64,000 bases of DNA from an uncultured Bacteroidales bacterium (lineage in GTDB: Bacteria; Bacteroidota; Bacteroidia; Bacteroidales; UBA932). The stretch is from positions 1-64,000 of the forward strand of contig ONKO01000007.1 of the NCBI GenBank assembly GCA_900318445.1. Reading direction: 5' to 3'. Positions 43,365 through 52,876 of the stretch are shown here, piece after piece (the first letter of the stretch is position 1; each line of letters starts with the position of its first letter). Below the pieces are notes generated by a model that worked only from the letters and a program-made list of their open reading frames with translations, was not told where the DNA came from and ran no database searches. The position numbers were made by a program, and so were the translations under genes.

Positions 43365-44678
43365 ATGACCACCCTTCAGGTCATTACCCTGGGGTGCTCC
43401 AAAAATACGGTAGACACAGAGCATCTCCTCTATCAGGTACGGAATTCCTATGAAATCGTGCCGGAAGGGGAGGTGCGTCCCGTGGATGTACTCCTTGTGA
43501 ACACCTGCGGCTTTATCGGGGATGCCAAGGAGCAGAGCATCCAGTACATTCTGGAGGCCGCTGCCCGGAAGAAAGCCGGAGAAGTGGGGAAGCTCATGGT
43601 CTTCGGCTGCCTGTCCCAGCGTTATCCGGAAGAACTGCCGGGGCTCATTCCGGAGGTGGACGGCTGGTTCGGCGCCCGTGAACTGGACCCGCTCGTGAAG
43701 GCCCTTGGCTGCACACCGGATCCTCAATCGGCCCACCGCCGTATCCGCACCGACGGCCGCCATCCCTACGCTTTCCTCAAGATTTCCGAAGGATGCAACC
43801 GCCGCTGCTCGTACTGCGCCATTCCCTTTATCCGGGGACCGCACCGCTCCGTTCCCATGGAGGTGCTGGTGAAAGAGGCCGAAGAGCTGGCTGCACAGGG
43901 CGTGAAGGAGCTCGTTATCATTGCCCAGGATACTACCTACTATGGCCTGGACTTGTACGGGAAGCGCTGTCTGGCGGAGCTTCTTCGGCGCCTGAGCACC
44001 GTGGAGAGTATCGAGTGGATGCGCATCCACTACTCCTATCCCGCCGACTTTCCCGAGGACGTGCTGGAGGAAATGGCCGTCAATCCCAAGGTGTGCCGAT
44101 ACATGGACATTCCGCTGCAGCATGTCTCCGACGCTGTCCTTGACAAGATGCACCGGGGTGTGGACGGAGCGTGGACGCGGGAGCTTATCCGCCGCATGCG
44201 GGAGCGTGTGCCGGGGGTGGTCCTCAGGACTACGCTCATCGTAGGGCATCCGGGAGAATCGGCCAAAGATTTTGCCGAACTCGTGGATTTTGTGAAGGAG
44301 GCGCGTTTCCAGCGGATGGGCGCCTTCACCTATTCCGAGGAAGAGGGAACCTTCGATGCAGAGAACTTCCCGGACAAAACGCGCGCTTCCGTCAAGAAGC
44401 AGCGGCTGGACAAGTTGATGGAGGTGCAGCGTGGCATATCCCTTGCATACAATGAGTCCCGGGTCGGAACCGAAGTACGCGTCCTGGTGGACGATTTCAC
44501 GGACGGCGTCCTTGTGTGCCGCAGTGAATTCGAAAGCCCCGAGGTAGACGGTGAGATCCTGGTTAAATACTCGGCACAGGCCTTTGACGGCATCGAGCCC
44601 AATTCGCTCGTCGGAGAGTTTCTCCGGGTGCGCATCACAGGCGCCGATGAATATGACCTTACGGCAGAAGTAATATGA
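43365..44678 (+). CDS. rimO: Ribosomal protein S12 methylthiotransferase RimO
   Basis: A 437-residue radical-SAM enzyme that adds a methylthio group to an Asp of ribosomal protein S12. The N-terminal UPF0004 domain has its three cluster cysteines (Cys11, Cys48, Cys82), the radical-SAM motif is CNRRCSYC (Cys144, 148, 151), and a TRAM domain ends the protein. TLGCSKNTVDTEHL and ISEGCNRRCSYCAIPFIRGPHRS favour RimO over MiaB. It starts one base after the DUF5606 stop. Confidence 0.94.
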   Translation: MTTLQVITLGCSKNTVDTEHLLYQVRNSYEIVPEGEVRPVDVLLVNTCGFIGDAKEQSIQYILEAAARKKAGEVGKLMVFGCLSQRYPEELPGLIPEVDGWFGARELDPLVKALGCTPDPQSAHRRIRTDGRHPYAFLKISEGCNRRCSYCAIPFIRGPHRSVPMEVLVKEAEELAAQGVKELVIIAQDTTYYGLDLYGKRCLAELLRRLSTVESIEWMRIHYSYPADFPEDVLEEMAVNPKVCRYMDIPLQHVSDAVLDKMHRGVDGAWTRELIRRMRERVPGVVLRTTLIVGHPGESAKDFAELVDFVKEARFQRMGAFTYSEEEGTFDAENFPDKTRASVKKQRLDKLMEVQRGISLAYNESRVGTEVRVLVDDFTDGVLVCRSEFESPEVDGEILVKYSAQAFDGIEPNSLVGEFLRVRITGADEYDLTAEVI

Positions 44679-45511
44679 AACGCTTTGCATCTTGTGTAGC
44701 GGCCGCCCTGGCGCTGGCCGCCTGCTCCCCGCAGGTATATCCGCTGTACCTGGAGGTGCGTCAGCCCTCTTCTTCCGGGCTGGACCTTTCCCGTAAAACC
44801 ATGGGCATCGTCTACATGGACAGTGACAGCCCGGCCGATTCCACCTTCGACCGCAGTGCGGCATCGGCCCTGGCACGCGCGCTGGAGGAAGACTACTTCT
44901 CCGGAGCGGAGGAGGTGGGCCTGTACCACACGGCCGCTTCCGACTCTGTCTCGCTCGAGAAGATGCACACGCTGGTGATGGATACCGGAAAGGATGTCGT
45001 CTTCCTGCTCTCGTCCCATCTCGCAGCGGCCCGGGAGGACGGTTCACTCCCGGTCTCGACGCGCCTGAGCGTGTACGACAGCATGGGGGAGGACAAGGTG
45101 TACCGTTATTCGGGATCGGCCATCCTGCCGGCCCCGGGGGGTGCGGATGCCCCTTCGCAGCCCGAGGTCGTGGGCGAGCGCATATCGGCCCGCTTCCTTT
45201 CCAAATGGAAGACCGAGCGTTTCAGCTTCTATTATTTTGACCAGATTCTCTCAGACTGGGAGGCGCCCATCGAGCATGTGGAGGAGGGAAAACTGGCGAA
45301 GGCCATCGATGCGTGGGCTCCTCTCGTGAAAAAGGGAAACAGCCTCCAGAGAGCCTGCGCCGCCTACAACATGGCCATGGCGTTCTACCTCCTGGAAGAC
45401 TATGAGATGAGTCTTCTCTGGCTGGACTATGCAGACAAGCTGGAAAATGTTCCGCTGAGCGGAGGACTGCGTTCGAGACTGGCTCCTCATTTGGAAAAGA
45501 TACAAAAATAG
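44675..45511 (+). CDS. DUF6340-type lipoprotein
   Basis: A 278-residue lipoprotein (ALALAACSP lipobox) with the DUF6340 pattern: MGIVYMDSDS..., a Ser/Thr-rich mid-part, and a C-terminal TPR-like helical pair (EEGKLAKAIDAWAPLVKKGNSLQRACAAYNMAMAFYLLEDYEMSLLWLDYADKL). Likely in the periplasm or outer membrane; role unknown. The start overlaps the rimO stop by four bases. The pckA promoter lies at its 3' end. Confidence 0.75.
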   Translation: MKRFASCVAAALALAACSPQVYPLYLEVRQPSSSGLDLSRKTMGIVYMDSDSPADSTFDRSAASALARALEEDYFSGAEEVGLYHTAASDSVSLEKMHTLVMDTGKDVVFLLSSHLAAAREDGSLPVSTRLSVYDSMGEDKVYRYSGSAILPAPGGADAPSQPEVVGERISARFLSKWKTERFSFYYFDQILSDWEAPIEHVEEGKLAKAIDAWAPLVKKGNSLQRACAAYNMAMAFYLLEDYEMSLLWLDYADKLENVPLSGGLRSRLAPHLEKIQK

Positions 45512-45521
45512 AGTATCTTTG
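45490..45521 (+). promoter_or_regulatory. pckA promoter
   Basis: TTTG (45490-45493), 20 bases, TATCTTTG (45514-45521): a full consensus match overlapping the end of the DUF6340 gene. The leader is about 40 bases and AT-rich. Confidence 0.85.
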
Positions 45522-45564
45522 TGAACTATTTTAAAAATAAGTATTTTTAACACATACACACTTT

Positions 45565-47181
45565 ATGGCAAACATCAATCTGAGCAAGTACGGCATCAAG
45601 GGCGTAAAGGAAATCCTTTACAATCCCACGTACGAAGTTCTTTACAACGAAGAGACCAAACCCGGTCTCGAGGGCTTTGACAAGGGCCAGGTTACCGAAC
45701 TTGGCGCTATCAACGTGATGACTGGCGTTTACACCGGCCGTTCTCCTAAAGACAAGTACATTGTGTACGACAACACCACCAAGGAGGGTAAGCCCGGTGA
45801 AATCTGGTGGGATACCGAGGAGTACCACAATGACAACCACAAGATGTCCGTCTCCACCTGGAAGGCAGTGAAGAAGCTCGCCCTGAATCAGCTCAGCGGC
45901 AAGCGCCTGTTCGTCGTGGACGGCTTCTGCGGCACTCACAAGGACACCCGCATGAAGGTCCGCTTCATTATGGAGGTGGCATGGCAGGCTCACTTCGTGA
46001 CCAACATGTTCATCCGCCCCAAGAACCAGAAGGAGTTTGACCAGGAGCCCGACTTCGTGGTATACTGCGCTGCCAAGGCAAAGGTTGAGAACTACGCCGA
46101 GCTCGGTCTCCGCAGCGAAACCTGCGTTGCTTTCAACGTGACTTCCCGCGAGCAGGTGATCCTCAACACCTGGTACGGTGGTGAGATGAAGAAGGGTATG
46201 TTCTCCATGATGAACTACTACCTTCCCCTGAAGGGCATCGCCGCCATGCACTGCTCTGCCAACACCGACATGAACGGTGAGAACACCGCCATCTTCTTCG
46301 GCCTTTCCGGTACCGGCAAGACCACCCTTTCCACCGACCCCAAGCGTCTCCTGATCGGTGACGACGAGCACGGCTGGGACAACAAGGGCGTGTTCAACTT
46401 CGAAGGCGGCTGCTACGCCAAGGTTATCAAGCTGGACAAGGAGTCCGAACCCGATATCTATAACGCCATCCGTCGCGACGCTCTCCTCGAGAACGTGACC
46501 GTGGACGCTAACGGCAAGATTGACTTCAACGACAAGTCCGTCACCGAGAACACCCGCGTGAGCTATCCTATCTACCACATCGAGAAGATTGTGCGTCCCG
46601 ACAGCCACGGCCCCGCAGCCAAGCAGGTGATCTTCCTTTCTGCCGATGCCTTCGGCGTGCTGCCTCCCGTGAGCATCCTCACCCCCGAGCAGACCAAGTA
46701 CTACTTCCTCTCCGGCTTCACCGCCAAGCTGGCTGGTACCGAGCGCGGTATCACCGAGCCCACTCCTACTTTCTCCGCTTGCTTCGGCCAGGCCTTCCTG
46801 GAGCTGCACCCGACCAAGTACGCTGAGGAGCTGGTGAAGAAGATGAAGAAGAGCGGTGCCAAGGCATACCTCGTGAACACCGGCTGGAACGGTACCGGCA
46901 AGCGTATCTCCATCCGTGATACCCGCGGTATCATTGACGCCATCCTGAATGGTGCCATCGACAAGGCTCCCACCAAGGTCATCCCTTACTTCAACTTCAC
47001 CGTTCCTACCAAGCTCGAAGGTGTTGACACCGGCATCCTCGATCCTCGCGACACCTACAAGAACGCCGCCGAGTGGGAAGAGAAGGCCAAGGACCTCGCC
47101 GCCCGCTTCATCAAGAACTTCCACAAGTACGAGTCCAACAAGGCCGGCAAGGCCCTCGTAAAGGCTGGTCCCGCACTCTAG
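45565..47181 (+). CDS. pckA: Phosphoenolpyruvate carboxykinase (ATP)
   Basis: A 538-residue enzyme interconverting oxaloacetate plus ATP and PEP plus CO2 plus ADP. In anaerobic Bacteroidales it mainly runs towards oxaloacetate for the succinate pathway (family knowledge). The kinase-1a loop [16 protein letters not shown] lies near residues 244-258, with [19 protein letters not shown] and [13 protein letters not shown] nearby and [18 protein letters not shown] towards the C-terminus. Codon use is the most regular in the window, suggesting high expression. Own promoter and terminator. Confidence 0.97.
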   Translation: MANINLSKYGIKGVKEILYNPTYEVLYNEETKPGLEGFDKGQVTELGAINVMTGVYTGRSPKDKYIVYDNTTKEGKPGEIWWDTEEYHNDNHKMSVSTWKAVKKLALNQLSGKRLFVVDGFCGTHKDTRMKVRFIMEVAWQAHFVTNMFIRPKNQKEFDQEPDFVVYCAAKAKVENYAELGLRSETCVAFNVTSREQVILNTWYGGEMKKGMFSMMNYYLPLKGIAAMHCSANTDMNGENTAIFFGLSGTGKTTLSTDPKRLLIGDDEHGWDNKGVFNFEGGCYAKVIKLDKESEPDIYNAIRRDALLENVTVDANGKIDFNDKSVTENTRVSYPIYHIEKIVRPDSHGPAAKQVIFLSADAFGVLPPVSILTPEQTKYYFLSGFTAKLAGTERGITEPTPTFSACFGQAFLELHPTKYAEELVKKMKKSGAKAYLVNTGWNGTGKRISIRDTRGIIDAILNGAIDKAPTKVIPYFNFTVPTKLEGVDTGILDPRDTYKNAAEWEEKAKDLAARFIKNFHKYESNKAGKALVKAGPAL

Positions 47182-47202
47182 TGATATTCCCCCCGAAATG
47201 GG

Positions 47203-47238
47203 AAAGGCTGACCTGGGTTGCCGGGTCAGCCTTTTTTT
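47203..47238 (+). terminator. pckA terminator
   Basis: AAGGCTGACC...GGTCAGCCTT forms a stem of about 11 bases, followed by seven T residues. Confidence 0.9.
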
Positions 47239-47262
47239 GTGGGGTAGGGGGTGAGGAGGGAA

Positions 47263-47306
47263 GTGGACCTGGTCCAGGGGGTGATGTGGCGTGGACCTGG
47301 TCCAGG
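47263..47306. repeat. Two direct copies of a near-palindromic 16-mer
   Basis: GTGGACCTGGTCCAGG occurs at 47263-47278 and 47291-47306. Each copy contains overlapping near-palindromes (GGACC-T-GGTCC and CCTGG-T-CCAGG). They lie between the pckA terminator and the palindromic repeat. Function unknown. Confidence 0.7.
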
Positions 47307-47319
47307 CTATGTCAATTCT

Positions 47320-47426
47320 GTGGCGCTTAAGTGCTTGAGTATCAAGTAAATAGCACAACTGATGGGTGCGGTTTTGATACCCGTCAGTTGTGCTAACTCG
47401 TTAATAATAAGGTAGTTAAGCGCCAC
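47320..47426. repeat. 107-bp palindromic repeat, copy 2
   Basis: Outer arms GTGGCGCTTAA (47320-47330) and TTAAGCGCCAC (47416-47426) are perfect. The inner arms TAGCACAACTGATGGGT (47351-47367) and ACCCGTCAGTTGTGCTA (47379-47395) differ at one G/T position. Nearly identical to copy 3 at 61595-61703 from 47344 onwards. Confidence 0.9.
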
Positions 47427-47469
47427 GATGGCGTGCGGACGGGCCCTTTGCCAGTGCACTCCCGGCCCT

Positions 47470-47691
47470 CTACCACTGCACCCGCAGGTCGTAGAAGAGG
47501 CTGTAGCTGAGCAGGAACAGCACCAGCAGCGCTGCGGCACCCCACCAGGGAAGAGTGAGGAAGAAGATGAGGGCCCAGAGGAGGAAGGTGAGGGGACCGG
47601 CGACAAGGCGGAAGCCAAAGCGTACGGTGTTGTGGAAGGCGGCGTCCTTTACCTTAATCTTTATAGGCCGAATCTTTCTGGATTTGGCCAT
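47470..47691 (-). CDS. Free-standing 73-residue membrane protein, duplicate of an acyltransferase C-terminus
   Basis: Starts at 47691 (MAKSRKIRPIKI) and then continues as KVKDAAFHNTVRFGFRLVAG ... YSLFYDLRVQW, which matches the last 60 residues of the PlsC-like protein at 61745-62698 with seven conservative changes in 59. It has two membrane helices. The first 13 residues are new and basic. Many base differences from the parent are silent, so the frame seems to have been kept by selection, though a young pseudogene remains possible. It lies in a 312-bp duplicated block that also carries the palindromic repeat. Confidence 0.6.
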   Translation of the reverse strand: MAKSRKIRPIKIKVKDAAFHNTVRFGFRLVAGPLTFLLWALIFFLTLPWWGAAALLVLFLLSYSLFYDLRVQW

Positions 47692-47887
47692 TTTTGTACT
47701 ATTTGCTTTTAAATTGTAACAGTTCTTTTGCGTGTGGACTATAAATTGATACAATAGAAGGTGTATGGATGCTATTCCTGAAAGCGTTATACGATTTAGC
47801 AGGGAGTGATAAACTGTAAGTGTTTTCCTTTTTTTCTTGCTTTTGGAGATTATAATTCGTATTTTGCGCCCATAAATTACTTACCTT
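47692..47887. other. Intergenic region upstream of the SusC-like gene
   Basis: AT-rich with no coding signal. TATTTTG near 47861-47867 is one base short of the -7 consensus and may be the SusC operon promoter. No ECF-sigma or anti-sigma gene adjoins the locus, unlike many Sus-type loci. Confidence 0.4.
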
Positions 47888-50800
47888 ATGAAGAAGTATC
47901 TTTCGGTTCTTCTGTTTTTCTTTGTTTCCCTGCTTGTGGGGGAACCAGTTTTTGCCCAGAAGGGCTTCAAGGTTTCCGGTACGGTGACCGATACGGCGGG
48001 CGAGCCCATTGTGGGCGTGTCTGTAATTTGCCCTGCGAATAAACAGGGGACGATTACGGATGGGGACGGCGCTTTTAACATCCAGGCTGCCTCCGGCACT
48101 GCTGTCCTTCAGTTCTCCTTTCTGGGATACAAGACGCAGGATTATCAGCTGAAGGGTGACCATGTCGTGTATGTGACGCTTGAGGATGATGCCGAGGTGC
48201 TGGAAAATGCCTTGGTTGTCGGGGCCTATGGTACAAAGCAGCGTAGGGAAGATATGGTTGGCAGTGCGTTCCAGGTGAATTCAAATGAGCTTAAATATAA
48301 GCCGAAGGCCCGCGTCGATAACTTGCTGGAAGGTCTTGTTCCCGGCATGTCCATTGAGAATTCATCCGACTCTGGCGGCAGTACGCGTGATCGTTTTAAT
48401 GTGCGAATCCGTGGTCAATCTTCTTTGTATGGGTCTAGCGCACCGTTGTGGGTTGTGGATGGTGTCCCGATGTATACGGGCACTTCGTCCGGGCAAATGC
48501 CCGGCGTTTCTCAGACGGTTTCGCCCATTGGAATGCTGGATCCTAATGATATAGAAAGCATCACTGTTTTGAAAGATGCCGACCAGACCACCATTTACGG
48601 AGCAAATGCTTCTGGCGGCGTAATCGTTGTTACCACCAAGAAAGGTTCGGCGGGCAATGAACCTCTTAAGTTGAACGCGACGCTCAACTTTGGCGTTTCC
48701 ATGCCTGATAAGAGTACGATGGTAAAGGTGATGAACGCCGAACAGTACATGGAAGTTGCAAAGGAAGCCTGGACCAATGCGGGCAATCTTCTTTCCAACT
48801 TCCCGTATCGGGATAATTACTATAATAGTTATAGTACGACTTCTACCGATTGGTTTGACGCCTACATCGGTACAGGCTCTACACTTTACGCGTCCCTCTC
48901 GGCTACGACTGGGACAAAGAAAGCGAAAACCTACGTGACCGGCTCTTACTATCGTAATGCTAATATCATCCAGAAAGATCTGAGTGAAAGGTATTACGTG
49001 CGTATGAACAACACCTATACGCCCCGGGATAACTTCAAACTTGGCCTTTCCCTTGGCGCTATTCTGACTGATGATGACATGTTCCAGTTGGGTCACTCCT
49101 ATCTAGATATACTGCCGATCTTCTCTCCTTATCTTGAAGACGGGAAGACCTACCGTCTGTTCAACAATGTGTGGGACGATGTGAAGGGAGAGTGGGTGAT
49201 GAAGAAATTCTTGGACAACAAATTACCGGATAGAGAGTATAACCAAAATAATCAGAAATCTGTAAAAACTACTCTGAATGTTGACTTGGATTGGGAAATC
49301 GTTAAGGGTCTGAAACTGAATAGTACTTTCGAACTTGACTATCAACATTCACATGAAGATATATATAAGTCCAGAAAGACTCTGGATGGACTGAATTCTA
49401 GTCTTCAGCCTCGCGGCAGTTCTTCTAAATACGATGCCAGTTATGCAAACTGGACCCACGTTGATAAGATTTCCTACGAGCACGCGTTCGGCAGACACAA
49501 AATGACTGTCTATGGCGGTCTTGAGTTGCATGAGGTACTTCGGAAATCGTCATCAGCATCTGGCAATGGCTTTATGAATGATAGCATTCGCGAGATTCAA
49601 TATGCGGACGAGAGCACGAGAAAGGGATCTTCCTCCTATTCCAAGAGTAGGACAATGTCTTTCTTCACACGCGCTCAGTATTCCTTCGATTCCCGTTATT
49701 ATCTGTCTGCCAATTTCCGACGCGACGGTAGTTCCGGCTTCAGTATTTATCAGCAGTGGAACAATTTCTGGTCTGTCGGCGCATCCTGGAATATCCACAA
49801 GGAACCTTTCTTTCATGTGGACTGGGTCAAGATGCTCAAACTCAAGGGGTCATTTGGTATTGTAGGTAACTCCCGTGTGGATAATTCCTATCGGGCAGGA
49901 ACTTATACCTATTCCAATTCCTATTCCTATGGACAATCTGCAGGAGCCGTTTTGTCCTCTATCCCGACGGAGGGTTTGACCTGGGAAACTGTGAATAGGA
50001 GCAATCTGGGCGTGACGTTCAATCTCGGAGGCATTGTGGAAGGCGAAGTGGAATATTACTATAATCTGACGAAAGACATGATCAGTAAGATTTATGTCTC
50101 CCGTATGATTTCCGATGATCGCCTTTATGCAAATGTCGGCTTTATGCAAAACACTGGCTTTGAGATTAATCTAACCAGTCACAATATCAAAACGTCTGAT
50201 TTTTCCTGGTCTACGACGTTGAATGCCACTCACAATGAGAATAAGATCTTGGAACTTTACGGAGACATGACCACGGGTTTCTTTACCTACCTGTATGCTC
50301 CGGGATACGATTCTCATACTTGGTATCTCGTTAAGTGGGCTGGAGTGGATCCGGCAGATGGTATGCCCATGTGGTATGACAAAGAGGGAAACCTTACAAA
50401 AACGTTTTCCTATGATAACCGCCAGATAACGGGGCTCTCGCGTACGCCGATTGTATACGGCGGTCTTGTCAACTCTTTTACCTGGAAGAATCTGTCCTTC
50501 TCCTTCCAAATCAATTACAATATTGGGGGATGGGATATTCCGACCTACGCCAATATCTACTTCGCGGATGGCTATGACATCATTACGCAGAATCAGGCTG
50601 TTGAAACCTATCTGTACAGGTGGAAGCAACCGGGAGACGTAACCACCTATCCGCGAGTTTCTTCCACCTCGACCAAATCCAATATGGATTCCACCCGAAA
50701 CCTGTATAGCATGACCAAGTTCAATCTTTCGAACTTTACACTGACGTGGACTTTGCCTCGAAAATGGCTTGATCGTCTGAAGATGGATAGCCTGTCGATT

Positions 50801-50929
50801 TCGCTTTCCGGATATAATGTGTACTTGTATACGCCGGACCAGAGCCGTACGCTCAATTCCTACAAGACGCTGTCAAACGGTTTCCCCGTAAACCGGAACT
50901 TCACGCTGGGGCTTAATGCATCATTCTAA
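47888..50929 (+). CDS. SusC/RagA-family TonB-dependent receptor
   Basis: A 1013-residue outer membrane receptor. Signal peptide ends VFAQ; a carboxypeptidase-like beta-sandwich follows (FKVSGTVTDTAGEPIVGVSVICPANKQGTITDGDGAFNI ... FSFLGYKTQDY), then the plug with VDNLLEGLVPGMSI, RIRGQSSLYGSSAPLWVVDGVPMY, SITVLKDADQTTIYGANASGGVIVVTTKKG, and a barrel ending GLNASF. It should import, with the SusD protein next to it, oligomers too large for porins. First gene of a seven-gene locus. AT-richer than flanking core genes. The substrate is not shown by any glycoside hydrolase; a peptidase later in the locus points to peptide. Confidence 0.94.
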   Translation: MKKYLSVLLFFFVSLLVGEPVFAQKGFKVSGTVTDTAGEPIVGVSVICPANKQGTITDGDGAFNIQAASGTAVLQFSFLGYKTQDYQLKGDHVVYVTLEDDAEVLENALVVGAYGTKQRREDMVGSAFQVNSNELKYKPKARVDNLLEGLVPGMSIENSSDSGGSTRDRFNVRIRGQSSLYGSSAPLWVVDGVPMYTGTSSGQMPGVSQTVSPIGMLDPNDIESITVLKDADQTTIYGANASGGVIVVTTKKGSAGNEPLKLNATLNFGVSMPDKSTMVKVMNAEQYMEVAKEAWTNAGNLLSNFPYRDNYYNSYSTTSTDWFDAYIGTGSTLYASLSATTGTKKAKTYVTGSYYRNANIIQKDLSERYYVRMNNTYTPRDNFKLGLSLGAILTDDDMFQLGHSYLDILPIFSPYLEDGKTYRLFNNVWDDVKGEWVMKKFLDNKLPDREYNQNNQKSVKTTLNVDLDWEIVKGLKLNSTFELDYQHSHEDIYKSRKTLDGLNSSLQPRGSSSKYDASYANWTHVDKISYEHAFGRHKMTVYGGLELHEVLRKSSSASGNGFMNDSIREIQYADESTRKGSSSYSKSRTMSFFTRAQYSFDSRYYLSANFRRDGSSGFSIYQQWNNFWSVGASWNIHKEPFFHVDWVKMLKLKGSFGIVGNSRVDNSYRAGTYTYSNSYSYGQSAGAVLSSIPTEGLTWETVNRSNLGVTFNLGGIVEGEVEYYYNLTKDMISKIYVSRMISDDRLYANVGFMQNTGFEINLTSHNIKTSDFSWSTTLNATHNENKILELYGDMTTGFFTYLYAPGYDSHTWYLVKWAGVDPADGMPMWYDKEGNLTKTFSYDNRQITGLSRTPIVYGGLVNSFTWKNLSFSFQINYNIGGWDIPTYANIYFADGYDIITQNQAVETYLYRWKQPGDVTTYPRVSSTSTKSNMDSTRNLYSMTKFNLSNFTLTWTLPRKWLDRLKMDSLSISLSGYNVYLYTPDQSRTLNSYKTLSNGFPVNRNFTLGLNASF

Positions 50930-50942
50930 GAGAGACTGCCAT

Positions 50943-52385
50943 ATGAAAAAGTATATTATAACCCTTCTTTTGACATTTTCTCTGTCACCCCTGTTTACCT
51001 CCTGCCACTTCCTGGAGGTGGAACAGATAGGCAAGAGTGATATACAGTCGTTCTTTTCAGATATAGATTCGGTTGAACCGTCTGTTCTTGGCGCCTATAA
51101 CCTGTTATTCTCCTTTTACGATCATTACCTAGTGAGTTACCCGGAAGTAACGGGAGATTTGGTGTACCTCTCTGCTACCAACTCCGAATGGTGGAAGATA
51201 TATGAATTTACTTCTACCTATGAGGAGGAGACATCTCCGGTTGGAGTGATTTGGAAGCGTGGGTACAATCTTATCATGGATTTGGACTATTTGTTGTATT
51301 TTGTTCCCAGGCTTCGGGAACAGAATCCTGAGTTGGTGGACAATGCGTTGGCGCAGGCCTATTTTGTCCGTGCGCTAACTTTCTTCCAACTTTGCAACGT
51401 TTATGGCCAGACCTACACATTCTCCAATGACGCTTCCCATTGGGGAGTTGGTCTTATGACTTCAATACCGACCATTTCCGACCATATGGTCCGATCTTCG
51501 GTAAAAGATACTTACGCGCAGATACTCTCTGATATCCAGTCTGCACGGGAGTTGTTTACGGATAACTATACCTTTGATCGTTACAAGGCATCCCCGTATG
51601 CCTGTGACGCCCTCGAGGCCCGCGTCCGTCTTTATATGGGAGACTACGAGGAGGCATACAAGTTGGCTTCAGGTCTTATTGGCCGTTTCTCCCTGGCTCC
51701 GCGTGACAAGTATGTGTCCATGTTTACGACGCGTGCCGGCAGTGTGGAAGAAGATATCTTTCGCTTGAATGGTTACCAACAGAGTGGTAATGCTCTTCAG
51801 AAACTGTATCGTTACGACAATCCATATGCCCGACCTTCCAATAAGCTCAAAGGTTTATTCGTTGGCGGTGATGTGAGAACAGATTTGTTCAGTTATGATG
51901 GAAAGGACGGTAATGGGACGATGAAGCATTTCTCCGACATCTGCATGAAGTTTTATTGTACGGAAGATATTGCTGACGAGGAGAAGCATTATGATCCTGT
52001 TGTCTTCCGTGCTTCGGAGATGTATCTGATCGCAGGCGAATGTGCCTGTAAACTGGGCCGCCTGCAGGAAGCGGAAGGATACATCCGCAAATTGGAAGCT
52101 CGTGCGCTCGGCATTTCAGAAACGGCTGTCCCGCTCTCCTATTCTGGCGCGGATCAACTGATGGAGATCATTAGCAAAGAACGAATGAAGGAGCTCTGTT
52201 TTGAAGGCCATCGTCTGTATGACATCACCCGCCGTCACGAAGCCCTTAAGCGAGATGCCGGGTTTAATACACAGGTTCTTACCATCAATTACCCGGATTA
52301 TCGTTTCGTTCTCCAGATTCCCATCATCGAGACTGAGACCAATCCGGACATTCAACAGAACCCCAGTAGCAACGCAGACTTATGA
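50943..52385 (+). CDS. SusD/RagB-family surface lipoprotein
   Basis: A 480-residue lipoprotein (LFTSCHFLEVE lipobox) that caps the SusC-like receptor and binds ligand. TPR-like helices and SusD landmarks are visible: ALAQAYFVRALTFFQLCNVYGQT, DALEARVRLYMGDYEEAYKLA, FRASEMYLIAGECACKLGRLQEAEGYI and ELCFEGHRLYDITRRHEALKR. It starts 13 bases after the SusC gene and overlaps the next gene (ATGA). Confidence 0.93.
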   Translation: MKKYIITLLLTFSLSPLFTSCHFLEVEQIGKSDIQSFFSDIDSVEPSVLGAYNLLFSFYDHYLVSYPEVTGDLVYLSATNSEWWKIYEFTSTYEEETSPVGVIWKRGYNLIMDLDYLLYFVPRLREQNPELVDNALAQAYFVRALTFFQLCNVYGQTYTFSNDASHWGVGLMTSIPTISDHMVRSSVKDTYAQILSDIQSARELFTDNYTFDRYKASPYACDALEARVRLYMGDYEEAYKLASGLIGRFSLAPRDKYVSMFTTRAGSVEEDIFRLNGYQQSGNALQKLYRYDNPYARPSNKLKGLFVGGDVRTDLFSYDGKDGNGTMKHFSDICMKFYCTEDIADEEKHYDPVVFRASEMYLIAGECACKLGRLQEAEGYIRKLEARALGISETAVPLSYSGADQLMEIISKERMKELCFEGHRLYDITRRHEALKRDAGFNTQVLTINYPDYRFVLQIPIIETETNPDIQQNPSSNADL

Positions 52386-52849
52386 AACTGAACTACATTA
52401 TAATGGCCATCGCATCGGTCCTGGTGGCCGGATGCGCCAAGAACCCGCTGCCGCTTTTTGATGAGCCTTTCGTGTACCTTGAAACGTCTACCGGCTCGGA
52501 TGTCGCTGTCGTCGGGGCTGATGTAAAAGCCACATCAACGTATTATGTCCGTATTAGCTGTCCCGCCTTTACGGATCCCATTGAGGTGTCGTATGACATC
52601 ATCTGTGGTGAAGGGTTGACGGACGGCGTAGATTACACGGTCCTGACCGCCGGACGCGTCATCTCATTCCTCCCCGGAATCTGGAAGATGCCTGTCCGTA
52701 TCCAGTGGAAGGAACACGCCATTGACGAGTCGAAAGACAATACACTGACCATCGCCCTGACCGGGACGCAGCCGGATACGTTTACCCTGGGTTATCCCGG
52801 ACCCGCAGCCAAGGGAAGCAAGCTGGTCATTACCAAGAAGAATCTTTAA
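52382..52849 (+). CDS. Small surface lipoprotein in the SusE position
   Basis: A 155-residue lipoprotein (VLVAGCAKN lipobox). After a short linker a single beta-sandwich is suggested (STYYVRISCPAFTDPIEVSYDIICGEGLTDGVDYTVL ... GRVISFLPGIWKMPVRIQW ... DNTLTIALTGTQPDTFTLG), resembling Calx-beta or DUF1735/DUF4843-like domains found in surface lipoproteins beside SusCD. Probably a ligand-binding accessory. ATG overlaps the SusD stop. Confidence 0.7.
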   Translation: MKLNYIIMAIASVLVAGCAKNPLPLFDEPFVYLETSTGSDVAVVGADVKATSTYYVRISCPAFTDPIEVSYDIICGEGLTDGVDYTVLTAGRVISFLPGIWKMPVRIQWKEHAIDESKDNTLTIALTGTQPDTFTLGYPGPAAKGSKLVITKKNL

Positions 52850-52876
52850 TACTAACACTTTATAAAACGAATGCCT

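Noticed and set aside
47470..47754. 94-residue version of the small membrane protein
   Set aside because: The first 21 residues come from an AT-rich stretch with no link to the parent gene; the ATG at 47691 gives a plain start just before the duplicated part.
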